Assembly (NCBI GenBank): GCA_021521415.1
Contig: JAIQDT010001102.1
Span: forward strand, 1-64,000
Direction of reading: 5' to 3'
Origin: Bidens hawaiensis
Taxonomy: Eukaryota; Streptophyta; Magnoliopsida; Asterales; Asteraceae
Length of the DNA: 64,000 nucleotides
The notes under the pieces were generated by a model, which made no database searches, was not told the origin of the DNA, and was given only the letters and a program-made list of their open reading frames with translations. Positions 22,019-33,298 of this stretch are shown here, piece after piece (the stretch's first letter is position 1; each line of letters begins with the position of its first letter). A program made the translations under genes and the position numbers.

Positions 22019-24069
22019 TGTAACACCCCGACCAAAGGCGGATTATACATCGGGGCGCCACATATTGTTTCATTACTCGTGACACTATTTGGGTGTCAAT
22101 ATTTAATAAATATATTCATTCGCGCACGCGCAACGTAAACACAAGATAACATAAATCAACATAAATCATTATATTATAAGGCAAAATATTCGAACAACAA
22201 TAACTTGTCTTGATACATTTTAATCTAGGTCCAAAAGTAAAAACGTCCTACGTGTCCACAAGCTCCAAATGTAGCTACAGCAAACCTGAACATGTGTTAA
22301 AATAAAACGTCAAACACTTGCGTGTTGGTGAGAAATCAAGTTTAATAGATAATAGATAACAATAATCACTGCGCGCAACACGTGTATGTCTGGTGTTTAA
22401 CAAGGGTGTAATCAGATTGTGATCAAGCCTAAATAGATCATAGTTCATAGTTCAATCCGTGCTCCCAAATGAGCACAAAAACAAGAAAACATCTGTGCAA
22501 GTGTAAACAAAGAAAACCGTAAACGATAGGTCTCCCGTGTTCATCCAATGGATCCATGAAAACTTCGGAATAGGCCGAACAAAGCGGTTAATGATACACA
22601 CATACAAATAAACAGCCAAGTAAACGTCCTCAACACATGGGATACTGCGCGACTAAAGTTCATAAACAAGTTTAAGACTCTAAGTTTGTATGAACACATG
22701 AACATCCCAAAACATTAAAAATAAAAAGGGATTAGATACGAGATTACTCACTTGATAAACGGTGCGGTGTAAGATAAAGCAAGAACCAACTCTTAACAAG
22801 CAAAGTTATCCTATAATTAAAGATTATCGTTTTAACGATTGGTTCTAAGTCTTGATTATAAGTTAGCATAATTAATAAGTAAATTATTATATATAATATA
22901 TATATTACCGGAAAAGCAGGGCAGAACAGGGAGGAAGACGGAGGCAGAGAGGGAGGCGGCTGAGAAAGAACAACGGCAAGGAGCAAGAGAGAACAGGAGA
23001 GTTTAAGTGCTTTGTGTGTGTAGTGTTAGGAAAATAGTATTATTATTTATAGAGAAACCCTAGGGAACACAATCCCTAGAAAAGGGGAAAAGATCTTCAA
23101 CCGGATCAAGCAAAAGATAACAAAAGCAAAAAGGTTCCAAAAGCAAAAGATATCAAAAGATATGGCAGCTGCAGGGGACAAGGAAAAGCTGACAGGTAAC
23201 AGTAAACAGGCATGGGAGGGTCAGATAAAGGTACTGGTCAAGCATGGAAAAGCAGATCTCAAAAGATAATGTCAGTCACTTTTTCTGTCAACCAATGGGG
23301 TTGATGCGCATGCTGCGCCAAAAGTGGTTTTTCTGACATAAGATAGGTTAGGTCAACAGCACAGAAAATAAGATATCACAAAAGCAAACAGGCTGGATAA
23401 AACAGAAGAAAAGATAAGTCTAGCGCGAGAAAGCTGCGCGCGAGAAGGCTAAGGCGCGCCGCGGGAAGAATCACATTTCTTAGCGCGCCGCGGGAGAAAC
23501 TAAAATTCCTAGCGCGCCGCGGGAAGAACTATAATTCTTCGCGCGTCGTGGGATGAACTACGATTCTTAGCGCGCTGCGAGAAGAACTACAAATCCTTAG
23601 CGCGTCGCGGGAAGAACTACCGTTCTTAGCGCGCTGCGAGAAGAATTACAATTCTTAGCGCGCTGCGAGAAGAGTTCGTCTCGCGTATCGCTGGAACAGC
23701 TGGTCTTTACGCAGGCTTCCTTGTAAGGAGTCTGGCGCGTGGAGCCGCGCAGACATCCTTAGGCGGGAAGAAACAAAAGACAAACAAAATGAGACGGGGG
23801 GGGGGGGGGGTTCAAGGCTTAAGGGCGGAACGACGACAAGAGAGAGAAAGAGGCGGGACGGCAACAAGAGGGAAAAGAAGGCGGAGAGAAGAAGAGGGAC
23901 GGGACGGCGGAAAGGAAGAGAGAAGAAGAGGCGGGAAGGAAAATATTATTAGTAATATATATATTTTAAATGTCAAGTTTTAAAAGAAAATAATTAAATT
24001 TTAAATCATAAAAAGAATCGGATCAGAAAACGGGTACCTGAGTCGGGTCGGATCCGGGCAGATGTCACA
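22019..24069 (-). repeat. 5' LTR of the Tekay-like element
   Basis: It is 2051 bp and begins (minus strand) TGTGACATC and ends GGTGTTACA. The differences from the 3' LTR that I counted are all transitions plus one G-run length change. It holds a 29-bp array at about 23452-23681, a poly-G tract near 23796-23810 and a TATA box at 23044-23051. Confidence 0.97.
23044..23051 (-). promoter_or_regulatory. LTR TATA box
   Basis: TATAAATA on the minus strand, about 1.02 kb from the start of the 5' LTR. It predicts transcription starting roughly 30 bp downstream and so sets U3 at about 1 kb. The same box is at 15703-15710 in the 3' LTR. Confidence 0.65.
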
Positions 24070-24074
24070 CATAT

Positions 24075-25204
24075 AAACCATCATATACATATAGGACAAA
24101 ACACATTATTATTGTTAATTAGTTGTGTTATTGAAAAGTTCGCATTACTTCTATGATTTATACATATTGTGTTTATTATCCAAGGAAATAATACGTTTTT
24201 GGAGAAAATGAATAATATTGATATACTTTCCAGTAATTTTATTAATATATGTGTCACAAAATAGATAAAAAAAACTATTAAACTACACTAAGAAACATAT
24301 GTTTATCCTCTTAATAATATTATAACCAGTTTTAACTACCATAATTCTCTTATTGACCCGGAAAGTTATTTTTTCTTTCGTAGCAAAGGATTTGTAATGT
24401 ACGATCTAGTATACGATTCTTACATAAATGTCCGAGATTTTATTTGGGTAACAATCGTCTTAATTGTTGCATTAAACTAAGGACTTGTTCTTTTGGTTCA
24501 TGAGGTCTTAAAAGTTTGTTAGAGAATACTAATAAGGACAATTTAATCACTATGAATGGTTAACATATTTAGTAACACAAATGATGGTTAACATATTTAG
24601 TAACACAAATGATGGTTTAAAGCAACTTAGATATGGTTAATGGTTTCATAAACATAAAACTAATAAAAGTGTTATGCACGTGAAATGAAAGTCAAAGTTT
24701 AAAAGAACTAAATGATGAATTATCTTTGGTACTTGAACTTCATGATTAGAAAATGTTAATGGCGTTCAATTACTTAAAACAAATGACACGACAACAACTA
24801 ATTAACCAAACTCCATATTGACTGGGTAATGCGCAAGAACAAGACCACATCTTACTTTCCACTAATAAAGATTTTCACCAAATTAGCAACATTGTTTTGT
24901 CTCTTAAGAGTGATCATCCTTTCACAAATCAACAATATTGTTGCATTTTCGTAAAAGCATAATCACAATGCAACTTTCAAATGCTTCCATCATTTGTATA
25001 CAATGCCGTCCTAATACATACAAAGATATTTTATATGTTCAACTAAAAATAATTTTGATTATAAGGCTATGTGTTGTGAGTAATGTGTTTTCGACAGGTA
25101 GACGTATGTCATGTAAGCATTAGGGGCCTTCACATTTTCTACCAAGTTCCATGTATTATGTATCGTGATAATGTGAAATGTGGTGGTTTGATATATAGAG
25201 TTAA
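24075..25204. other. AT-rich intergenic DNA
   Basis: No gene is supported. It holds a perfect 28-bp tandem pair (24556-24583 and 24584-24611, beginning ATGGTTAACATATTTAG). Confidence 0.45.
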
Positions 25205-26165
25205 AATATTGACAACATCATGTGTTAGCTATGTGGATGGCATTGTTCTCACCTAAACAAAGAGCCTATTCTTATGAAAATTTGTAACCACCTTAGCTAC
25301 TCGGTTCTCAACCCCGGACTTCAGAACGCTCCATCATTTTCATGGCATTGAGGTTATCTTTATACCTATGAACTTGTTTCTCACGCCACACCGTGGGACC
25401 GAAAGAAGTACACACAATAATGGCTCATATGAAACTATCTCGATTTTAGAGGGCTCCCATTCGATGGATCCTACTCCGTAATAAAATGCTAGGGATTCGC
25501 TCCAATATCCAACGTTCACTCAATCTGACGTTTGTTTAGCTTAAACTAAGCTCTCTCAGGTCATGCATGCCTCTTCACAACAATGCAATCTCTAAATAAA
25601 ATGTGTGCTTCGATACCTATAAGGTACCCTCCATCATGGTCACTATCTTCATCGATCCTCACATCTCATACTCACGTGTTTTCTGATTTCGACTAGGTGG
25701 AGTTGCTATAGGGGTCGTTCAACAACATCCCACATTCTATATCTTGGGTCCAATATAATTTTATGGAGGTAAGCTAGACAAAAATCGATCTCCTGATCCT
25801 CCACTAAGGCTGAATAGAAAGCATTAGCGACTGCCACAACGAAGGTATCTTTGGTATAAAATTTATTTACAAAGTTGGGTATTTCTATATCCAAGGCACC
25901 AACACTATATTGTGGCAACATTAGAGGCAACATACCTGTGTGCTAAACTAGTCTATCATTCGCGCATAAACAACTTGCACTAGATTATCACTTTTCAATA
26001 AATTTCTAATTGATCATAACCATTCCGCCATATCAATACTGTCGATCAACTAGCTGATGCACTTACTAAGCCACTTACTCAGGCTCGTGTCTCAAGTTAT
26101 GTTCCAAGATTGGAGTCACTAAAGGATCCTTCATCTTGCAGGGCTATTAACGATAAATACAATAT
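25205..26165 (+). pseudogene. Decayed Ty1/copia pol (RT to RNase H)
   Basis: Plus-strand fragments in changing frames match copia polyproteins in the right order. There is a YVDGIVLT at about 25231 (the RT active-site YVDD with D changed to G), then LHHFHGIEVI, an SMDPT motif, ALQYPTFTQSDVC (family form ALQYLTFTRPDVC), a broken STEAEYRALA-like stretch, and finally VDQLADALTKPLTQAR at about 26045. Several frameshifts and stops separate them, so it is dead. No LTRs were found next to it. The minus-strand open frame 25706-25933 is its shadow. It lies between the Tekay element and the MYB gene. Confidence 0.85.
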
Positions 26166-26530
26166 CACATACTTAATCAAATATCGTTTTTGTATTCAAA
26201 TACATGTTATTCATCTAACATTCACATATATATGGTCTTTTGGATTATTGCAAGAAAGTATACCTTTTGAATGTTATTAGCTTGGAGTACAACACGAGGA
26301 CAAACTGTCCTTCCATGATCATAAGGCACATGTATACTTTGATACATCAATATATACATTATAGTTTTGCACAATGGCCCCATTACACCTATATGTATCC
26401 AATCCCATTTTATTTTACAATCTTTAACATTTTACTACTATAAACTCTGGAAATTAAAAGAGGTTTGATCCAATTTTCAAAATGGCAAAAGAAATTTGAG
26501 GAAAATTAATAAAATTCTACTTTAAACGAT
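26166..26530. other. 3' flank of the MYB gene
   Basis: AT-rich sequence downstream of the MYB stop codons on the minus strand. It probably includes the 3' UTR. I see no separate gene. Confidence 0.4.
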
Positions 26531-29303
26531 TCAATTGAACGAAGGAAACGTGCCGGATTCTCTCATCAGTTCTTCAAAGTCCCATTCCTCAACCTTTAGT
26601 TCATCGCCTCCGTCCCAACAGTTTTGGTTGTTGTAACATTGGTTCATGATGATGTTGTTCATATTGTTTGTTGTAATCAAGGAGTTTATATCATCTAGTG
26701 TTTCACTTTTATACCTTGATTATCATTATTTGTCATGTTTTCTAATGGTGGCATGTTAAAAATTTCGTCTTCTAACCGTAAATTCCCTCCAAAGATCTCA
26801 TAACATCCATGGTAACTAATTCCATTATCATCCATGCCAACTTGTGTTGCATCATAGTGTGATGGATGCAAAATGGGCATGCTTGAGCCACGATCTCCTG
26901 TTAGTGGTGATCGTTCCATCATTTGGTTTATGTTCATGGCTTGCAATGAAGACGATGATGATCTTCGTGTTGCATCCATGTACATAGCCATGAAGTTGCT
27001 AGAATCATGCATTGACATTAGTCCCCCCATGATGTCCCTATGTTCGGAAGATGATGAATCAAAACTACTTGTGTTAGGTGACGAGGAGTTTGAGGTTGAC
27101 TTTTTCATCCTCTTTTTTACGGTTGAGTTCCAGAAATTCTTTATTTCATTATCTGTACGACCAGGCAATCTTGTTGCAATTTGAGACCACCTATGAATTA
27201 ACGAAATAAAAAAATATAAATATTCCGTACAAATATGATAATAAAATGCGTAAAATACGATATGAATGCATGAAATGCATGGAGAGGTTGGCTTCATTTG
27301 TAAACAAACTACTGAAATAGACAGTGGAGTGTCTTCAACTCAAAGGTTATATGTGGACACACACCCTCAATCATCCCTTTCACTTTTAGCCATCTAACAA
27401 ATACATTATACAATTGAAAACTTATTTGAAAAGAATTCAACACATGGATATTGCTTACTCAAATAAATATATGGTTACCTCAAAATTATGTATCCTATAG
27501 TATGTGTATTAGTTTGTTTTACAACAAGTAGTCACACTAATTAAATATGAATGTTTATGTGTATTGATTATTGTAGTACAAGTGTGTGATGCACGTTATA
27601 TGTTATAATTATGTCAAGTTACTCTTTCTTTGGTTCAATAATGAAAGATAATTATTGTGATCTCCAATTCATCATTAATGATTTGTTAACCGGTTTAAGT
27701 CAAAAACACAAAGATTAAATTTGAATCATAAGTTGTGACTATAATCATATATGTGACCATGACTTCGACATTTTACTTGCTTAATTATATAATTTACTAT
27801 GGGTATTATAGTTCATGCACCTACGTGTATATAATATATACACACATATATGTTTTACACAAAAGAAAGCCTAAGGTACAAGTTATACAAGTGAATATAT
27901 AATTAAATAAGCCAGTTATAGGTTGAGATATTTTCCATTTCCTATCTAACTTTTATTTTACAATTATAGTAGAACTATAACGTATGATATAATATTTGGT
28001 AAATGCCTTCCATTTTATAGTCAAAATTTGCAATATTTCTATTTCTAATTAGTGAGATTATTAATTATTTGATCACAGGCTAACTTCTCAATCACTTTGC
28101 TTATATATCAATCTTTTTTATTGGTATGTATTAAATATGTGAGACATGATCATGCGTCTTGATTGACATCGTGTAAGAATAATGTTTCACTCCTCAATGA
28201 TTAAATTGTAATGTGTAAAACTCACATCTTCTGTTGGATACATACTCGATCAATATATTACTCATGTATATATACACATATTATTAATTTATTTTCGTGC
28301 GTTGAAATTAATAAAATTTAAGAATGACTTAAATTCTAACCTTGTTTGGAAATATATATATCAAAATTCTCAATTTCCATGTTATATATTCAATTAGGCT
28401 TTAAAGATCTTTTTATTTAGTATTAACTTAGATATATTATAAATTTTAGGAGACAGTCCAACAACCCTAAATATTTTAACCCAAATATATTTTTATAAAA
28501 TATATTGGTTGTTGAATTCGTTATTAGGATGAATAACACATAACAAAAACATTTAAAAATCCACTTTCCAATATTTAACTATAATACAAAAATAATACTA
28601 TATGCTATAATAAAACTAAATATACACTTATATATATACACTTGGTCAAATTAAAATAAAAAATAGTAACAAATATTCAACCTAAACCAAAATCAAGATT
28701 AAAGATAGTAAGTTTAATGTCGTAAATACATAATTATCTTCTAACTATGTAATATATAACAAAAGAGTCAGTTTTCCTGACACCGTCCGACATCTAATCT
28801 TACACCGTCTGCAGACAATCGTCCAAAACAATCAGACAGTATACAAGGGTACTGTATCTCATCACGCCACATAAAACAGACGGTCGTCAATGATAAACAG
28901 TTGTCTATAATTCAACTTGTACGACCGTCTGTGCCAAGAGTGAACGATTGTCTAGAGACAAAACAAGATTATACAAAAAAGATAACACGATAACACACAG
29001 AGAATGAGAGTCGCACCTGTTACCAAGAAGAGAATGAAGATGAACAATAAGTTCTTCTTGAGGAGAGAAGGCACCACGTTTAACATCCGGCCTCAAGTAA
29101 TTAATCCACCGTAACCGGCAGCTTTTACCACATCGTTGCAACCCGGCATTACGAGCAATGTCACTCCAACACCCTTGGCCATTTGTAACCATATAGTTCA
29201 TCAACTTCTCATCTTCTTCTGGTGACCACAACCCTTTTCTCATCTTCATCGTCGTCGTTGTCATCATACCGTTCACGTTCACCTCATTAATCGGTTTCCT
29301 CAT
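26531..29303 (-). CDS. R2R3-MYB transcription factor, MYB46/MYB83-like, C-terminus frameshifted
   Basis: Predicted nuclear DNA-binding regulator. MYB46/MYB83 relatives switch on secondary cell-wall genes (cellulose, xylan, lignin). Exon 1 is 29303-29017 and exon 2 begins at 27190; the 1826-bp intron splits an Arg codon (AG|G) just before the first W of R3 helix 2, as in many R2R3-MYBs. R2 (about 24-72) has its three Trp (W26, W46, W66). R3 (about 75-125) has F79, W97 and W116. The MRKP start and the [15 protein letters not shown] / [15 protein letters not shown] wording are typical of this subgroup. Read as is, the frame stops at 26695 (260 residues). In the -1 frame it continues without a stop to 26531 and encodes [11 protein letters not shown], a motif like the family's conserved acidic C-terminus. 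One codon also seems missing in R3 (QEELI instead of QEEDLI). A functional, truncated or pseudogene status cannot be decided here. Confidence 0.85.
27191..29016 (-). other. Intron of the MYB gene
   Basis: It starts GTGCGA and ends TTCATAG on the minus strand. It is AT-rich, with no gene inside. Near the donor there is an inverted repeat: ACAGACGGTCGT (28876-28887) faces ACGACCGTCTGT (28921-28932), with further CCGTC and GACAATCGTC words around it. Confidence 0.75.
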
Positions 29304-31731
29304 GATTTCCTTTGTATATATTGTTTATTGTTTATATGTACTACACACACAATGTGTGTGTTTGTGTGTGTATGTATGTGTGTTGAAAGCTAGAGAGAGA
29401 TATGAACTCTATTGTTTGGTTCTTTATATTATATATGTGTTGATTACTTTATAAACAGCCAAATGCACCTGTGTTTGATTATTGAATAGGATTGGTGATG
29501 ATGATGATGACGGCAGTGGGGTTTTGCTTAGAAATGGGGACATGAAATAATATAGAAATTAATTTAGAGAGAGAGAATTAGGGTTTATGAGATAAAAGAT
29601 ATAAAAATTAAAAATGGTTACTTGTGGTAGAATATTCATGAATAGATTTGATTTAATTAATCGTGGCATACATGGTATGGTGTGATAATTAGTTAAGCCA
29701 ATAAAATATAGACACTTGTTTTCTTTTTCATTTTTTCATTTTTTTTTCTTCTGATATATGTACTAATGTTTCATTACTTCAAGTTTGACTTTAGATGATT
29801 AATTATGAACTTCAACGACATTAGGTTTCAATCTTTCTTTTAGGCACATATGATATTTTGAAGAAAATTAGTTAAATAATACAAGAACAAATCTATAATG
29901 TAGATATATTAGTCCTATTATTAATACTGATATTACAAATTATTTTAGATTTTTATTAGCATTTCATGCTCTAGAGAAAGAAAATACTTTAAATTAACCA
30001 TTTTATTATATACAACATTTAGGGAACTAATTATTACGCAATATGACCATTTGATTAGCTATTGTGAGCGGTAATATCAATGAATGGACATTACATGACA
30101 TCCAATATTTAAAATTTTTCCATTTAACTATATATTAGCATATATACATTTTAAAATGTATGTTAAATCAACATACATGTATAGTTTGAAAGTGCCTTTG
30201 ACTACCCAAGTATGCGGGTTCGACTCAGGGGCTCTTTGTTTGTTTCATTTAATATCAAATGAAAATTTTGTCGACCAATTAAAGGGTTCGAAATCGAGTA
30301 TGATGATTTAACACCAAAGTATTAACTAGGTGGAGTAAGCGCCTGTATGGTTTTATAAAAAAGACTTCTTTTTATCTTTTTTGTGTTGATTTGTTTTTGT
30401 AGTACTCTCATACTTCATTGATACATTTTTCTTTTGTTTTTTACAAAAATCCATCTTTTAAATTTAAACCTGCTTTTACGAACCGGGACGAAGCGCATGG
30501 CAACATTCCTAATTATAAAAGCTAGAAGTGTTTGTCTATAATATTTGCAAATATTTACTGTAGGCAATAAAACCCATAGCATCGCACACACGGGTATGCT
30601 TGCTTGTTTACCGTATTTTTCTTCGATCAATATAGTTGGTTAGAAATGTAAAAATGATTAAAAATAAAAGAAACATATAGCTCAAAAAGTTACATATATT
30701 TAATGCGTATATATACATATACAAACATAAATATATGTGTATGTATATATGCATACTAGAAAAATGTAAAAATAAAAAGAAATAGTTTCCTAAGAATGAT
30801 AAGAAAAACATAAAATTTAAAGTTTAAAAACTATGTAGCCTAAATCCTAGATCCTAAGAAACTATTGGACATTTGGAAACTAACAATCTCAACCACTAAA
30901 TCTTAAATCCAATGGCCTAGATTTATTCTTATTCTTCCTATAATATTATCTCTTTTATTTAACCTACCCCTATGCATACATACACATATATACATAAGTT
31001 ATATACACATAAATATGCATATTACACACACACACACACGTATAGATATAAGTATATATAATTACTAGAACACACTAAATACGAGAGTAAATTCAAAAAA
31101 TCTAAATCATTTTTTTTATCAATTTCTTCATATCTTTAGAATTCCGTGCCTCTTACGTATAACGTGTATGCGTATGTTATATACATAAAATACAATCAAA
31201 CTAAGACGTTCGTTCATATTTGTTTTTGTTTTGCATTGTTTATCCGTACATATGTATGTTATATTAACTGCACATAACTTAATGTATAACGAACAATCAA
31301 ATAACTTAATTAATTATGTGCATGTCAATATATTTATTTTATATATTTTATGTATATGTATAAGTATTGAAGAAGGGTGACATGAGAAAAGACTTGGAGT
31401 AATATGCGGTGGTCCTTAGATAAACAAACATATATAGAGAAACGGTCGGGAGAAAGAGAGGTGGTTGTTTTGTCTTTTTGACTCCATACGTTGTGTTTTC
31501 CCTTTTGCATCATTCCTTCACTATTAATCAATATAATAAATAATTAGTTTAAAATTATGTAAATTAAAAAAAAAACAAATAGAGATTGTTAACTTGTTGT
31601 CGTGGACAACTAACAACAACTCATAGTCTTATCTCTCAATGCTATTTTTCATTAAAACAAAACAAAAAAAAGCACAAAAACGAAAGACTTTAATATACGT
31701 ACGTATAGTTAATATTACATTCTCCCCCGTC
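29304..31731. other. Upstream region of the MYB gene and intergenic DNA
   Basis: A TATATAATATAA stretch on the minus strand near 29425-29440 may be the MYB TATA box, and a (GT)n microsatellite lies at about 29343-29380 in the probable 5' UTR. Near 30215 the sequence GCGGGTTCGACTC fits a pol III B box but no tRNA can be folded around it; a tRNA-derived SINE fragment is possible. Further out there are (TA)n and (CA)n microsatellites (about 31022-31042). Confidence 0.4.
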
Positions 31732-31970
31732 TCATTAAAAGTGTCTATATTTTTCTTTTTATTCGTCTAATAACAAATGTCTACTTTCAAATTTATTAGT
31801 CAATTTCCAAGTTTATCCTTAAACACATACAATTAACATTAATAAACTATATTGATGGACCCGATTTCCAAGGGCATTATTGTCATTTGGTAAGCAAAAA
31901 ATGTAATCATTCAATCTACCTTAAATTTTGTGTTTTTTAAACCATGACACTTTTAATAAGACGTATGGAG
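31732..31970. mobile_element. Stowaway-like MITE
   Basis: The left end is CTCCCCCGTCTCATTAAAAG and the right end, in reverse complement, is CTCCATACGTCTTATTAAAAG, followed on both sides by TGTC. This is the Stowaway (Tc1/mariner) terminal signature CTCCxxCCGTCxC. It is 239 bp. The TA target is present on the right; the left flank is degenerate. Confidence 0.75.
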
Positions 31971-33256
31971 TATATTAATTTTAATAAATAGGAGTTCTAG
32001 ATTAGGCTAGGGGTTTTCTCAATCAACTACGAGGGGTTTCCCCTTGAGGGTGGTCACTGAGTTAGGAATGATATGGATGGACTAATATATGTACGAGCTT
32101 CCATTCAAGGTATGTCATTCTAGCATCCATGGTTTCGTATTCAAAAGGAATAGAGATGATTTGGCTATTAGCCCGTCAATTATCCAAATTACCGTTAAAA
32201 AACAACTAAAAATTATTATTCTACAGGAACATTCATTTATGTGATTTTGATATTTACAATTACTTATGTTCACATCTTTTATGGATAATTTTAGATGGGT
32301 AAGAACATAAAACGAAGCTTCATTTTGTACCGAATCAAACTCACATTTATTAAAATTAATAAGATTATTATAAGAAGTGCATAACAAGAATAGATTTCAT
32401 TTGTTATAAGATCATGTATAGTACTATAGTGTAAATAAGTGCGTAGAAGTGTTTTGTGATACGTAACGTTCTAGTTAGCAATAACTAGTTTTGCAAAAAG
32501 TGGTGTAGTGGTAGTTAAATGTTCTATAACCTTTTTCAATCATTGCACAATAATTACTTTTCAAATTTTTTAATATAAATACATGTTAAAAATAAATAAA
32601 AAATTGATTGGACAGCAAGCAATCCCCCCACCACCAATGTGCACACAACAAACCAAGTCAAAACGAAGAAGAAAACCGGGGGGGGGGGGGGATGTGGCTG
32701 CCGTTTGGGGCTTGTTTTGGACTCCACGACGAGCCCACTGCGTATGGTCTTTAGAAGGTAAATATGGTTTAGATGTAACGATAAAATAACTGCGTTGAGT
32801 TTTGAATTTTTAAAATTTTATGTTACACTTCAATTTTCAACCGTGCGACAACATATTTGTAGTAAAAATGTTTTTTTTCTTAAATAGTTGTTATATACTT
32901 TTGCATAGAACAAATGTGTCCCTAGCTAAATACAATATGCTTAGTCCAATTTGGTACTTGTACTTTCTAATTTCATTTTGGTAATCATACCGGCATATGA
33001 AAGTATAATTAACAATAACACAACCACAGAAGATACTTTAAACTTCTTAAAAAAACAAATGACAATAACATAAGATTCTACAATCGTTATTAGAAGACTG
33101 TCATGTAACAAACACATATATTGTTTTAGTTATATATATAGATGTGTGTATGTTGAGATAATAATATAGAATAAAGTTGATGACTATTTTAATTGTTAGT
33201 TATGAGAAAGTAAATAAATATTTTGTTTTAGTTATATAAAGATGTGTGTATGTTGA

Positions 33257-33298
<42 letters not shown>

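Larger units (their letters stand above)
14678..24069 (-). mobile_element. Complete Tekay-like Ty3/gypsy retrotransposon
   Basis: It is 9392 bp, inserted in minus orientation. The 5-bp target duplication CATAT is at 14673-14677 and 24070-24074. Two LTRs of about 2.05 kb begin TG and end CA. The PBS (TGGTATCAGAGC, initiator tRNA-Met) lies 3 nt from the 5' LTR. The PPT (AAGTAGGGGAGAC) abuts the 3' LTR. One uninterrupted frame gives gag-protease-RT-RNase H-integrase-chromodomain. The domain order and the C-terminal chromodomain place it in chromoviruses. Long LTRs and the wording of the integrase and chromodomain fit the Tekay (Del) lineage best. I counted about 14 substitutions and one poly-G length change between the LTRs, so insertion was recent and the element may still be competent. 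Confidence 0.95.

Noticed and set aside
25706..25933. 75-residue minus-strand open frame
   Set aside because: It is antisense to decayed copia RNase H sequence.
26690..26712. A 20-nt GT...AG segment that would restore the MYB frame if spliced
   Set aside because: Far below the minimum size of a plant intron; a one-base deletion is simpler.
30205..30235. tRNA gene suggested by a B-box-like GGGTTCGACTC
   Set aside because: No acceptor, D or anticodon stems can be formed around it; at most a SINE remnant.
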